Positions 42,964 to 51,459 of a stretch of 62,853 bases of DNA are shown in pieces. Each line of letters begins with the position of its first letter. The stretch's first letter is position 1. The notes below the pieces were generated by a model that searched no databases, was not told where the DNA came from, and saw only the letters and a program-made list of their open reading frames with translations. The position numbers and the translations under genes were made by a program. Source of the DNA: Haloferax sp. Q22 (GTDB lineage: Archaea > Halobacteriota > Halobacteria > Halobacteriales > Haloferacaceae); assembly GCF_001482285.1 (NCBI RefSeq), contig NZ_LOEP01000004.1, positions 1 through 62,853 of the forward strand, given 5' to 3'.

Positions 42964-44414
42964 TCATCCTCGTTCCACGTCGGCGTCCCCGTGAGGATGC
43001 CTCGGAGTTCGTCCAGCGGTTCGCCGACGACGATGCCGTCGCTCCCGATTTTGAACGACCGGAGCGTCGGCTCGAAGGAGCCGAACCGCTTTTTCAGGAC
43101 GCCGATGGCCTTGCGAATCTCGCCGCGCACCTCGATGTACCGGATGAACAGGATGTTGTCCGCGAGGTAGCTCACGTGGTTGTCGGAGGCGTGGAACGCA
43201 CCGGTGACCTGCTGTACCTCCTCGGTCAGCACGACGGTAACGCCCATGTTCTTGAGGTACCGCGCCAGCGCGTGGAGTTCGCGGCGGATGTCGCTTCGCT
43301 CGTCGGTGAGGCTGAGTTGGTAGCCGGCCGTGCCGTCTATCATCACGAACTCCGTGCCGTTCGCCTCGACCTCGGCGCGGACTCGGTGGGCGAATTCGTC
43401 GGTCGAAAGCGAGAGTGGTTCCACCTCGTCGAGTCGGAGGTTCCCCGACTCGACGAGGTCGTCTATCGGGATGCCGATGGACTTGGAGCGGTGCCGGAAG
43501 CTCGATTTGCTCTCTTCGAAGAGGTAGACCGCGGCGCGCTCGCCGCGGTCGGCGGTCGCCCGCGCGAACGCGGCTCCGGTGGTCGATTTCCCGACGCCGC
43601 TCGGGCCGCTGATGAGCGTGATGCTCCCGCGCTCGATGCCGCCGCCGAGCAGGGTGTCGAGGTCGTCGATGCCGGACGAGAGCGGTTCGATGGCGAACTC
43701 GCGGTGGTGCGACCCGGGAACGAGGCGCGGGAAGACGCGTATGCCGTGGTCGCCGTCGATTCGCATGGCGTGCGGCCCCGTCTGGGAGTCCGACCCGCGG
43801 AACTTCTCGACGCGAACCGACCGTCCCTCCTCGGACCGCAGGAGCGACAGCGACCCGTCACAGAGGTACGCGAGCGTCTCGTCGGTGTCGTCGCTCGACG
43901 GCTGGCTCGTAACCACCGTCGTCGCCCCCGACTGCTTGAGGTAGCTCAGGAGCGACGAGACGAGCCGACGGAACTGGTATCTGTCCGACGAGAGCCGACC
44001 GAGTTGGCTCAGCGGGTCGATGACGATTCTGTCGGGGTCGTGTTCCTCGATTGCGGTCCGCAGCTCGGTCGCCATCGACTGCCCCTCGACCTCGCTGGGC
44101 GACAGCATCGTGTAGGCCCCGTCGTCGAAGAACGCCTCGGGCGACGGGCTCATGTCGAGAGTCGGCACCGCGGAGAGATCGAACCCGAGCGTCTCGGCGT
44201 TCGCCCGGAGGTCAGCGGCCGACTCCTCGAACGAGACGAACAGCACGTTCTCATCGTTTTCCATTCCCACGGTCAGGAAGTGGTAGCCGACGATAGTTTT
44301 CCCCGCACCTGAGACTCCACGGACCATGTAGGTCCGATTCGGGACCAGCCCACCGTCCAGCACTGCATCGAGCCCGGAGATTCCCGTAGAGAGTCGTGGC
44401 GAGAAATTCGTCAT
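42960..44414 (-). CDS. KaiC-like ATPase with two RecA domains
   Basis: 484 aa from the ATG at 44414. Domain one begins with LSTGISGLDAVLDGGLV and has P-loop GVSGAGKT (33-40) and the catalytic-type Glu pair FVSFEES. Domain two starts LSSGIDDLDTLLGGGIE, with P-loop GPSGVGKST (about 269-277) and YLFEES. The double-domain layout and length are like KaiC (about 520 aa) but without the KaiC C-terminal tail. It is translationally coupled to the LOV histidine kinase, as cyanobacterial KaiC works with the kinase SasA. It lies directly downstream of orc1 on the same strand. Confidence 0.85.
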   Translation of the reverse strand: MTNFSPRLSTGISGLDAVLDGGLVPNRTYMVRGVSGAGKTIVGYHFLTVGMENDENVLFVSFEESAADLRANAETLGFDLSAVPTLDMSPSPEAFFDDGAYTMLSPSEVEGQSMATELRTAIEEHDPDRIVIDPLSQLGRLSSDRYQFRRLVSSLLSYLKQSGATTVVTSQPSSDDTDETLAYLCDGSLSLLRSEEGRSVRVEKFRGSDSQTGPHAMRIDGDHGIRVFPRLVPGSHHREFAIEPLSSGIDDLDTLLGGGIERGSITLISGPSGVGKSTTGAAFARATADRGERAAVYLFEESKSSFRHRSKSIGIPIDDLVESGNLRLDEVEPLSLSTDEFAHRVRAEVEANGTEFVMIDGTAGYQLSLTDERSDIRRELHALARYLKNMGVTVVLTEEVQQVTGAFHASDNHVSYLADNILFIRYIEVRGEIRKAIGVLKKRFGSFEPTLRSFKIGSDGIVVGEPLDELRGILTGTPTWNEDE

Positions 44415-44530
44415 GGTGTCCACATCTCTCTGCCACACCAAGAAACCACCTCAGGCTCAGGGAACCACGCCGCAGAACAGCACGTCGCAGAAAGCGGACG
44501 CGGGCGAAAGGCCGTGGCGTGCGGTAGGCG

Positions 44531-45757
44531 TCAGGCCGCTTCGGCCTGCGTCGCGGTCTTTCGAATCTCGTCGAGGACGGAGTCGAGCGAGAGCACGTCC
44601 GAGAGCGCTTCCATCGCGCTGGCGAAGGGGACGTCGAGCGCGTAGCTGTAGTAGTTCCCGCGCGAGCCGGTGCGGTTCTCTTCCGCCGACAGGATGCCGA
44701 GCATCCGGAGGTCCGAGAGGTGGTTGTGGACCGACCGCTGGGCGAGCGGGTCGATACCGGCGGAGTTGCACAGCCGGAGGTACTCCTGATAGAGGTCGCG
44801 CATCCGACACGGCGTCTCGTCGTGGGCGGCCTTCGAGACGACCGCGAGGAGCGCGAAATGACCGTTCTCTGTGAGTTCGCGCATCCCCTCGACGACGCGC
44901 TCCTGTTCGAGTTTCTGCCGGGCGATGTCGACGTGGTCGAGCGTGATTCGCTCGTCGTCTTTGTTCTCGGCGTGTTCGCCGGCCAGTCGGAGGAGGTCGA
45001 GCGCCTGTCTCGCGCTCCCGCTGTCGCGAGCGGCGAGCGCCGCACAGAGGTTGAGCACGCCCTCCTCGCAGGCGTCCTCTGCGATGGCGACCTCAGCGCG
45101 CGATTCGAGGATGTTCTGCAGTTCGGGCGCTTGGTACGGCGGGAAGTGGAGTTCGCGCTCGCAGAGTGTGTCTTGTACGCGCGGGTCGAGTTGGTCGTGG
45201 AACTTGAAGTCGTTCGAGATGCCGATGAGGCCGACCTTGGCGTCTTCGAGTTTGCCGTTCGAGCGCGCCCGCGGGAGTTCGTAGAGGAGTTCGTCGCGGT
45301 CGCCGATGGAGTCCACCTCGTCGAGGACGATGAGAACCGTCCCACCCACGTCGTCCAACTCCTGAAACAGTTTTTTGAAGACGGTCTGTTGGGGGTAGCC
45401 GGTCGAGCTAATCTCCGCACCCGGCGGCCGAAGCTCGTTGACGAGTTCGACCGCAACTTGGTACGAGGAGTTGAGCGTCTTGCAGTTGATAGAGATGACG
45501 CTGAGGTCCACGTCGTCGTACTGCGAGACGTCTTCGAGGAGCATCTCGAGGAGGAACTCGGTGACCGCGGTCTTCCCCACGCCGGTGTTTCCGTACAGGA
45601 AGACGTTGTTCGGTTCCCAGCCGTCGACGACCGGTTGGAGCGCGTCCATGTACTCCGAAATCTCGTCGTCGCGCTCCTCGATGCGCTCGGGCTTGTAGGA
45701 CTCCCCGAGGGCGTCCTTGTTGGTGAAGACGTTTTGTTTTCGCTCGAACCGGCGCAT
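44531..45757 (-). CDS. orc1: Orc1/Cdc6 replication initiator
   Basis: 408 aa. AAA+ domain with Walker A GNTGVGKT (56-63), Walker B VLIVLDEVD (about 147-155), sensor region IGISND and arginine-finger region DPRVQDTL. The C-terminal winged helix (about 310-400; LAQRSVHNHLSDLRMLGILS) binds origin repeats. It lies next to the repeat cluster, as archaeal initiator genes usually do. Start ATG at 45757 with a TATA box 26-36 nt upstream, so the message is probably leaderless. Confidence 0.95.
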   Translation of the reverse strand: MRRFERKQNVFTNKDALGESYKPERIEERDDEISEYMDALQPVVDGWEPNNVFLYGNTGVGKTAVTEFLLEMLLEDVSQYDDVDLSVISINCKTLNSSYQVAVELVNELRPPGAEISSTGYPQQTVFKKLFQELDDVGGTVLIVLDEVDSIGDRDELLYELPRARSNGKLEDAKVGLIGISNDFKFHDQLDPRVQDTLCERELHFPPYQAPELQNILESRAEVAIAEDACEEGVLNLCAALAARDSGSARQALDLLRLAGEHAENKDDERITLDHVDIARQKLEQERVVEGMRELTENGHFALLAVVSKAAHDETPCRMRDLYQEYLRLCNSAGIDPLAQRSVHNHLSDLRMLGILSAEENRTGSRGNYYSYALDVPFASAMEALSDVLSLDSVLDEIRKTATQAEAA

Positions 45758-45782
45758 TAGCGTCGGTCCGTTGTAGCGTCCC

Positions 45783-45793
45783 CTTATTTAAAA
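45783..45793 (-). promoter_or_regulatory. orc1 TATA box
   Basis: TTTTAAATAAG on the minus strand, 26-36 nt before the orc1 ATG, is the expected spacing for a leaderless archaeal promoter. It borders the origin repeats, so Orc1 bound there could regulate its own gene. Confidence 0.55.
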
Positions 45794-45932
45794 CCCCGAT
45801 TTCATCTGATTCATGTGAATTGCGGCGGTGGTGTCGTCGGGGAATGAGCGGCGTGTTCGGGTCGGAATCGTCGCCTTCTAATCAAGTCACGGTACCACAT
45901 ATCATGGTTCGTGTGAACTAGTTTGAACAGAC

Positions 45933-45955
45933 ACACACCACTTTTGCAAGTGAAT
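45933..45955 (-). repeat. Origin recognition box-like repeat, inverted copy
   Basis: Reads ATTCACTTGCAAAAGTGGTG on the minus strand. It faces the five plus-strand copies across the A+T-rich segment. A weaker, degenerate relative lies at 45816-45834 close to the orc1 promoter. Confidence 0.7.
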
Positions 45956-46091
45956 AGGAGGATACGAGAGTAGCTAGTAGAACAACAGAGCGCGAGTTCA
46001 ACTAAACCGTTGACATGTCTCGGTGCCCGCGGTGCAGTTTGTAGTCAAACGTTTCTGTCGTGAACGGCCCGTAAACGGTCCAGCTCGGGAG

Positions 46092-46343
46092 AAATCACCT
46101 GCAACGGTGGTGGGTGACGACGTTCGAGTCGCGACCGAGGTTCACTTGCACCCGTGCTCTCTCCGAGTGCCCGCCGATGGCACCCCCTCTCGGCGTCACC
46201 ACGCTTCACGTGCAACGGTGGTGTCTGTGTGTCTCCCCCGCCTCTCCTTCCCACCACCAATTCACTTGCAAGTGTGGTGTGTGGGTGTGACCCCCGGCGT
46301 TCGTCCGCCGTACCCGCGGCTGGTTCACTTGCACGGGTGGTCT
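46092..46343 (+). repeat. Cluster of five origin recognition box-like repeats
   Basis: Copies at 46095-46116 (TCACCTGCAACGGTGGTG), 46141-46160 (TTCACTTGCACCCGTG), 46205-46225 (TTCACGTGCAACGGTGGTG), 46261-46281 (TTCACTTGCAAGTGTGGTG) and 46324-46342 (TTCACTTGCACGGGTGGT). All have the same orientation and are followed by T/G-rich tails. Spacing of about 45-65 nt is too irregular and the copies too divergent for CRISPR. Confidence 0.75.
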
Positions 46344-46487
46344 GTTCTGATGGCCTGTCTGACCGCGTCATCTTCGGGGCAGCCAGCAGGAATCTCGCTT
46401 GGTCCGGTCGGTCGAACGTCGTTCGCCCCACCGACGACCGCTTCGTCCCTCGAAATGTCTTTACCCCGGATACTGTTACCTACCATC

Positions 46488-47447
46488 GTGGACCGTTCCG
46501 CCCTCCGCGCACTCGCACTCGCCCTCCTCGCGGTCGTCGCCCTCTCGGTCGTCGCCGCCACCATCGATTCGACCGTCGTCAGTAGCGGAGGTCCAGTCGG
46601 TTTCGGTGGCGGTGAGACCGGCGGCGCAGTTGCTGGTGACACAGACGAGACCGGCGTCCGACCGATCGGTGATTCGTCCGGCAGTCTCAGTATTCCGACG
46701 CCGTGTCTCCCGTGGTTACTCTCACCCGGAATCCTCGCCGGGGTCGCCCTCGTCTTCGTCCTCCTCGGCGCGTACGCCTACCGAGAGACCGGATCGCTGC
46801 TCCCGCCGCTCGCCATTTTCGTGGCGGTCGGCCCGCCGGTCGTCCTCCTGTTCGCGCTCCTCACCGCCTGTCGCCGCGAGTTCTCGTTTTCGTCTCGCGC
46901 CGCGGCTGCCGCGCGCAACGTGTCGTTTCTTCCCGCCGGCGGCGGCGGCAGCCTTGGCGACGGCGGTGCGGCACAGGCCGTCTCGCCGCCGACGCTCCTG
47001 TTCGGCCTCCTGTTGGGGGTCGCGCTCGTCGTCGCGGTCTTCCTGCTCGTCACCGGGACCGGCGACTCGCCCGCGGCCGACGACGAAATCGACCCGGCTG
47101 CCGAGGAGGAGGGACCGAACGTCGCCGCCGTCGGCCGGGCCGCCGGGGCCGCGGCCCAGCGCATCGAAGACGGTGACGCCGACGTGGAAAACGAAGTGTT
47201 CCGCGCGTGGGGAGAGATGACGGCGCTCCTCGACGTGCCGAACCGTCGCGCCGCGACGCCCGCCGAGTTCGCGGATTCGGCCGTCGATGCGGGCATGGAC
47301 CGCGACGACGTGGGCGACCTGACGACGCTGTTCGAGGAAGTCCGCTACGGCGGCTTCGAGGCGACGCCGGAACGCGAGCGCCGGGCAGTCGACGCGCTCA
47401 GGAACATCGAAGCCACCTACGCCGACGCACCGGAGGACGACCGATGA
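46488..47447 (+). CDS. DUF4129 domain membrane protein
   Basis: 319 aa from the GTG at 46488 (ATG 46455 would add 11 residues). A signal-like helix at the N terminus is followed by two central helices (LSPGILAGVALVFVLLGAYAY; LPPLAIFVAVGPPVVLLFALL), another at about 200, and a cytoplasmic C-terminal DUF4129 domain (VFRAWGEMTALLDVPNRRAATPAEFADSAV...LTTLFEEVRYGG). It is coupled by ATGA to the next gene. Members cluster with DUF58 and MoxR in many prokaryotes, thought to act in envelope protein maturation. Confidence 0.75.
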   Translation: MDRSALRALALALLAVVALSVVAATIDSTVVSSGGPVGFGGGETGGAVAGDTDETGVRPIGDSSGSLSIPTPCLPWLLSPGILAGVALVFVLLGAYAYRETGSLLPPLAIFVAVGPPVVLLFALLTACRREFSFSSRAAAAARNVSFLPAGGGGSLGDGGAAQAVSPPTLLFGLLLGVALVVAVFLLVTGTGDSPAADDEIDPAAEEEGPNVAAVGRAAGAAAQRIEDGDADVENEVFRAWGEMTALLDVPNRRAATPAEFADSAVDAGMDRDDVGDLTTLFEEVRYGGFEATPERERRAVDALRNIEATYADAPEDDR

Positions 47448-48016
47448 CGCTCGCGCGTCGGCTGTTCTTGCTCGTCGGCGTCGTCGCCACGGCCGCGGGC
47501 TTCGCGGTCGTCGCCGGCGTCTCGCTCGGCCTCGAACTGACGGATATCTTCCTCGGTCTCGTCGCGGCACTCGCGGCGCTCCAGGGGCTTCGGTACGTCC
47601 AGCACCGCCGCGAAACCCCGATGAACACCACGGTCACCGGCGACCCGGAGGCGAGAGTCGCGGTCCCGATACCCGGCTCCGACTTCGACGACGACCTCGT
47701 GTCGGCGGCGGGTCGGCGCACTCGCTGGGCCGCCCGCAAGCGGGTTGTCGACCGACTCGAAGCGCGGGCGACACAGGCACTCGTCGCCCGCGACGGTCGC
47801 GACCCCGAGGAAGCGGCCGCGCTCCTCGACACCGGCGGCTGGACCGACGACCCGGTCGCCGCGCGCTTTCTCGGCGCGTCCGTCTCGCTTCCGCTCCGCC
47901 AGCGCGTCCGACTCTTCCTGTCGGGACAGTCGTCGCTCACCGACCGCGCCGAGCGAACCGTCACCGCGATAGAGCGAATCGGCACCGGCGACGGTCCCGC
48001 GGGTGAGCGCCGATGA
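47444..48016 (+). CDS. Membrane protein of the DUF58 cluster
   Basis: 190 aa from ATG 47444, overlapping the DUF4129 stop by 4 nt. Two hydrophobic helices (about 8-28 and 32-50) precede a soluble Arg/Ala-rich domain of about 135 residues. I recognise it only as a conserved haloarchaeal companion of DUF58 proteins. Its stop overlaps the DUF58 start, so the three genes are translationally coupled. Confidence 0.65.
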   Translation: MTLARRLFLLVGVVATAAGFAVVAGVSLGLELTDIFLGLVAALAALQGLRYVQHRRETPMNTTVTGDPEARVAVPIPGSDFDDDLVSAAGRRTRWAARKRVVDRLEARATQALVARDGRDPEEAAALLDTGGWTDDPVAARFLGASVSLPLRQRVRLFLSGQSSLTDRAERTVTAIERIGTGDGPAGERR

Positions 48017-49281
48017 GCCGCGGGTTCGACACCGAACGCTGGACCGGCCTCGACGGCCTCGTCCTCGTCGCGGCCGGCGCGGGCGTGTTCACCCGCGAGC
48101 CGTCGCTGCTCCTCGCGGCCGGCCTCGGCGTCGTCGTGCTCGGCTACGTCCGGGTCGCGTCGATTCCCGAGGTGTCGCTTCGCGTCGAGCGCGACCTCTC
48201 GGACGCGACCCCCGACCCCGACGACGAGGTCGAAGTCACGCTTCGGGTCACAAACGAGGGGTCGCGGACGCTGTTCGACCTCCGGATCGTCGACGGCGTC
48301 CCGCCGGCACTCGGCGTCGCCGACGGCCCCGCCCGACTGGGGACGGCGCTCCGACCGGGGGCGACCGCGACCGCGACCTACACCGTCACCGCCGTCCGCG
48401 GCGAGCACGCGTGGGACGAGACGGTCGTCGTCGTCCGCGACCCGAGCGGGGCCGTCGAGTCCCGCGAGACGGTCAGCGCCGAGACGACGCTCCGGTGTGA
48501 ACCCGAACTCGCCGCGACCGCCGACCTGCCGCTTCGGGGCCTCACCTCGAAGTACGCCGGCCGCGTCGAGACCGACGTGCCGGGGTCGGGACTGGAGTTC
48601 GCCTCCATCCGCGAGTACCGCCACGGCGACCCGATTCGACGCATCGACTGGAACCGTCGCGCCCGAACGGGCGAACTCGCCACCGTGGAGTTCAGAGAAG
48701 AGCGCGCGGCGTCCGTCGTCCTCGTCGTCGACACCCGCCCGGAGGCGCACGTCGCCCCCGACGTCGAGGCGGAGACCGCGGTCGAGCGCTCCGTGGACGC
48801 CGCGAGCGTCGCCTTCTCGGCGCTCCTCGACAGCGGCGACAGCGTCGGCGTCGCGGCGTTCGGCCCCGACGAGTGCTGGCTCGCCCCCTCGTCGGGCGCC
48901 GACCACCGCGCCCGCGCCCGACGACTGTTCGCGACCCACCCGGCGTTCGCGCCGACGCCGCCAGACGGGGCCTTCTTCCCCTCCGTGGCCGTCCGCCGAC
49001 TCCGGCGTCGGCTCGCCAGCGACGCGCAGGTCATCTTCTGCTCGCCGCTCGTAGACGATTACGGCGTCTCGGTCGCTCGCCGGTTGGAGGCCTACGGCCA
49101 TGCCGTGACGGTCGTCTCCCCGGACCCGACGACGACATCGACCGTCGGGGCGCGACTCGCGCGCATCGAGCGCGACCTGCGGCTCCGCGAACTCCGGCGG
49201 AGCGGTGTCCGCGTCCTCGACTGGGGTGACGAACCGCTCGGCGTCGCGCTCGCGCGGGCCGAAGCGGGGTGGTCGCGGTGA
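48013..49281 (+). CDS. DUF58 family protein
   Basis: 422 aa. Two short N-terminal helices, a beta-rich domain (about 55-170), then the DUF58 core LEFASIREYRHGDPIRRIDWNRRARTGEL followed by a von Willebrand A-like region (VVLVVDTRPEAH, with loss of a perfect MIDAS). DUF58 proteins work with MoxR ATPases as chaperone-like systems. Coupled at both ends by 4 nt overlaps. Confidence 0.85.
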   Translation: MSRGFDTERWTGLDGLVLVAAGAGVFTREPSLLLAAGLGVVVLGYVRVASIPEVSLRVERDLSDATPDPDDEVEVTLRVTNEGSRTLFDLRIVDGVPPALGVADGPARLGTALRPGATATATYTVTAVRGEHAWDETVVVVRDPSGAVESRETVSAETTLRCEPELAATADLPLRGLTSKYAGRVETDVPGSGLEFASIREYRHGDPIRRIDWNRRARTGELATVEFREERAASVVLVVDTRPEAHVAPDVEAETAVERSVDAASVAFSALLDSGDSVGVAAFGPDECWLAPSSGADHRARARRLFATHPAFAPTPPDGAFFPSVAVRRLRRRLASDAQVIFCSPLVDDYGVSVARRLEAYGHAVTVVSPDPTTTSTVGARLARIERDLRLRELRRSGVRVLDWGDEPLGVALARAEAGWSR

Positions 49282-49775
49282 GCGAAATCACCCGCAAGCC
49301 GACCCGGACGGGGACCGCGATGGCGCTGTCGGTCGCCGGGCTCACGACGTTCACGCTCGGGTTCACCACGTCGACCGCGGCGGTCGGCGGTCTCGTCGCG
49401 ACGGTCGCGCTCGCCGCCGGACTGTTCCGGGGCTCGCGTCGCATCGTCGACGCCGCGGGCGGGCTGTTCTTCCTCTCGCTCCTCTTCGCGGGCGCGAGCG
49501 GGGCTGGAACGGAGGCGCTCCTCCTCACCGCGCTCGGGTCGATACTCGCGTGGGACCTCGCGGAGAACGCGCGGTCAGTCGGCGAACACCTCGGCCGCGA
49601 GACCGACACGCTCCGGCTCGAACTCGTCCACGCGGCGGCGACGCTCGTCGTGCTCGCGGTCGGCGCGGCCGTCGTCTACGGCGCGGACCGGGCGGCCGCC
49701 GGCGGCCAACCCATTACGGCCGTCGTCTTACTGTTGGTCGGGGTGGTCGCGCTCGTGACGGTCGTCACGCGCTGA
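49278..49775 (+). CDS. Polytopic membrane protein ending the DUF58 operon
   Basis: 165 aa from the GTG at 49278, which overlaps the DUF58 stop (GTGA). About five hydrophobic segments; the C terminus is a membrane helix. No catalytic motif. It belongs with the DUF4129-DUF58 operon by overlap. Confidence 0.65.
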   Translation: MSEITRKPTRTGTAMALSVAGLTTFTLGFTTSTAAVGGLVATVALAAGLFRGSRRIVDAAGGLFFLSLLFAGASGAGTEALLLTALGSILAWDLAENARSVGEHLGRETDTLRLELVHAAATLVVLAVGAAVVYGADRAAAGGQPITAVVLLLVGVVALVTVVTR

Positions 49776-49823
49776 GCGGCGCGCCCGCCTCGCATCTCCC
49801 GTCTCCCACCTCACGGCTCCCGA

Positions 49824-50774
49824 CTACTCCAGCGTCGGCACGGTCACCCGGCCGAGCACGTCGTCGACGACGTCCGATTTCCGCACGTCTTCGACCCGCG
49901 CGTCCGGCGTCAAGACGAGGCGGTGGGCGAGCACGGACTGCGAGACGCGTTTCACGTCGTCGGGCGTGACGAACTCGCGGCCCTCGATGACGGCGCGGGC
50001 GCGGGTCGCCTCGAACAGCCGCTGGGTTCCGCGGGGCGAGACGCCGATTCGGACCCGGCGGTCAGTGCGCGTCTCTCGCGCGAGCTTCGCCATGTATTCG
50101 AGCAGGTCGTCCTCGACGCGGACCGACTCGGGCGCGCGGCGGATGGCGGCGACCGTGTCGCGGTCGAGGACGCGCTCGACGCTCGGGCTCTGTTCGCTCC
50201 GGCCGGCGCGCCGGTGGAGGAGTTCGACCTCGCCGTCGAGGTCGGGGTAGCCGATGGCCGACTTCACGACGAATCGGTCGACCTGCGCCTCGGGGAGAGT
50301 GAACGTCCCCTCCTGCTCGACGGGGTTCTGCGTGGCGATGACGAAGAACGGTTTCGGAAGCTGGTGGGTCTCGCCGTCGACGGTCACCTGCCCCTCTTCC
50401 ATCGCTTCGAGGAGGGCGGCCTGCGTCTTCGGCGGCGCGCGGTTGATTTCGTCGGCGAGGACGACGTTCGCGAAGATGGGCCCCGGAGAGAATTCGAAGG
50501 TCCGCTCGCGTTCGTCGTAGATGTTCGTCCCGGTCACGTCGGCGGGAAGCAGGTCCGGGGTGAACTGCACGCGGGAAAACGACAGCCCGAGCGCGGTGGC
50601 GACGCTCCGCGCGGTGAGGGTCTTTCCGGTTCCCGGGACGTCTTCGAGGAGGACGTGACCGCGGGCGAGGACGCCCGTCAGGACGGTTTCGAGGAAGGCT
50701 CGGTCGGCGATGACGGCCTCCGAGATGGCGTCGAGCACCTCGGTGCACGTCTCGCTGGCCGTGTCGATGTCCAT
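49824..50774 (-). CDS. MoxR-type AAA+ ATPase
   Basis: 316 aa. Walker A EDVPGTGKT (44-52), MoxR motif RVQFTPDLLPADVTGTNIYD, Walker B VVLADEINRAPPKTQAALLEAMEE, sensor 1 FFVIATQNPVEQEGTF, and the C-terminal lid. MoxR ATPases partner DUF58/VWA proteins. It is encoded tail-to-tail with that operon, not at its head as is more usual, so the two halves have separate promoters. Confidence 0.9.
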   Translation of the reverse strand: MDIDTASETCTEVLDAISEAVIADRAFLETVLTGVLARGHVLLEDVPGTGKTLTARSVATALGLSFSRVQFTPDLLPADVTGTNIYDERERTFEFSPGPIFANVVLADEINRAPPKTQAALLEAMEEGQVTVDGETHQLPKPFFVIATQNPVEQEGTFTLPEAQVDRFVVKSAIGYPDLDGEVELLHRRAGRSEQSPSVERVLDRDTVAAIRRAPESVRVEDDLLEYMAKLARETRTDRRVRIGVSPRGTQRLFEATRARAVIEGREFVTPDDVKRVSQSVLAHRLVLTPDARVEDVRKSDVVDDVLGRVTVPTLE

Positions 50775-50972
50775 ACACCTCCCGGGTCTGCGTGCGACTT
50801 ATTCCCATTGGTCGGTGGCGCTCTAGTCGGTCGCTCGCCGGTCGTCGACTCCGCCCGTCCCGCCCGGACGCAGTTGGGCCACAGACTCGCCGACTGCGTC
50901 CGTGTGACTCCTCGCCGCGGCCCTCGGAAATCGAAACGGATTAAACTATCCGCGAGAGAGACAACGATGGAA

Positions 50973-51057
50973 GCCGAGGTAGCCTAGCCCGGCCAAGGCG
51001 GTAGATTCGAAATCTACTGTCCATTCGGACACGTGAGTTCAAATCTCACCCTCGGCG
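50973..51057 (+). tRNA. tRNA-Ser (anticodon CGA)
   Basis: 85 nt class II tRNA. Acceptor GCCGAGG pairs with CCTCGGC; discriminator G as for archaeal serine. Anticodon stem GTAGA/TCTAC encloses TTCGAAA with CGA at 51008-51010; long variable arm (TGTCCATTCGGACA); T-loop GTTCAAATC. It reads UCG codons. No integrase lies beside it. Confidence 0.95.
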
Positions 51058-51212
51058 CTTCTCGCGGCCACAACACTTTGAGCGGCGCGTCTCGTCGCGC
51101 CGCGACTCCGTGGCTGTGCCTGCGACGGCCTAGGGTTACATTTCGTCACCCAACCCCACTCTGCCAGATTTCTGACCGGTAGAATTGTTAGAGTTCCACC
51201 ACGAACCCGGGC

Positions 51213-51395
51213 ATGGAACACTCACTCGAACAGCGGCTCAACGCACTCGGCGTGGTACTATTCGGTGTCGTCGCCCTCCAAGGCTTTTCGCTCGGGGGGC
51301 CGGCTGGCGCAGTCGTGGCGCTGCTCGTCGGAGGAGTCGTCGGCTATACCGTGCTATTGTTCTCTGCACCGTCTCGGAGCGATTTTCGTCGATAG
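51213..51395 (+). CDS. Small two-helix membrane protein
   Basis: 60 aa. Two hydrophobic helices (LGVVLFGVVALQGFSLG and AGAVVALLVGGVVGYTVLLF), Arg-rich end. Many haloarchaeal genomes carry such micro-membrane proteins. Function is unknown. Confidence 0.5.
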   Translation: MEHSLEQRLNALGVVLFGVVALQGFSLGGPAGAVVALLVGGVVGYTVLLFSAPSRSDFRR

Positions 51396-51459
51396 CTGAC
51401 GATGCCCGTGGGGTTCGGAGGCGCGGGACGAACGCCTTCCCGAGTTCAAACGTTGTTCT

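Larger units (their letters stand above)
45760..46460. other. oriC: Chromosomal replication origin (oriC, Orc1-linked)
   Basis: About 700 nt without a convincing gene, directly upstream of orc1. It contains an A+T-rich stretch (about 45870-46075, candidate unwinding element) flanked by origin recognition box-like repeats with core TTCACTTGCA followed 2-4 nt later by GTGGT. One copy on the orc1 side points the opposite way to five on the other side, the usual arrangement around an archaeal unwinding element. The open frame starting at 46023 runs through the repeats and is not a gene there. Confidence 0.85.

Noticed and set aside
46092-46343. Possible CRISPR array
   Set aside because: Copies are degenerate, irregularly spaced and next to orc1, which fits origin boxes instead.
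46023-46454. N-terminal extension of the DUF4129 gene into the intergenic region
   Set aside because: It would run through the origin repeats; codon use is poor there and the signal-like helix starts at 46488.
47398-49101. 567-codon open frame antisense to the DUF58 operon
   Set aside because: Arg/Ala/Asp-biased composition and no motif, against three coupled genes on the plus strand.
50973-51057. tRNA-Ser as attachment site of the mobile element
   Set aside because: It is about 29 kb away from the integrase, with ordinary chromosomal genes on both sides and no partial tRNA copy seen near 21430.
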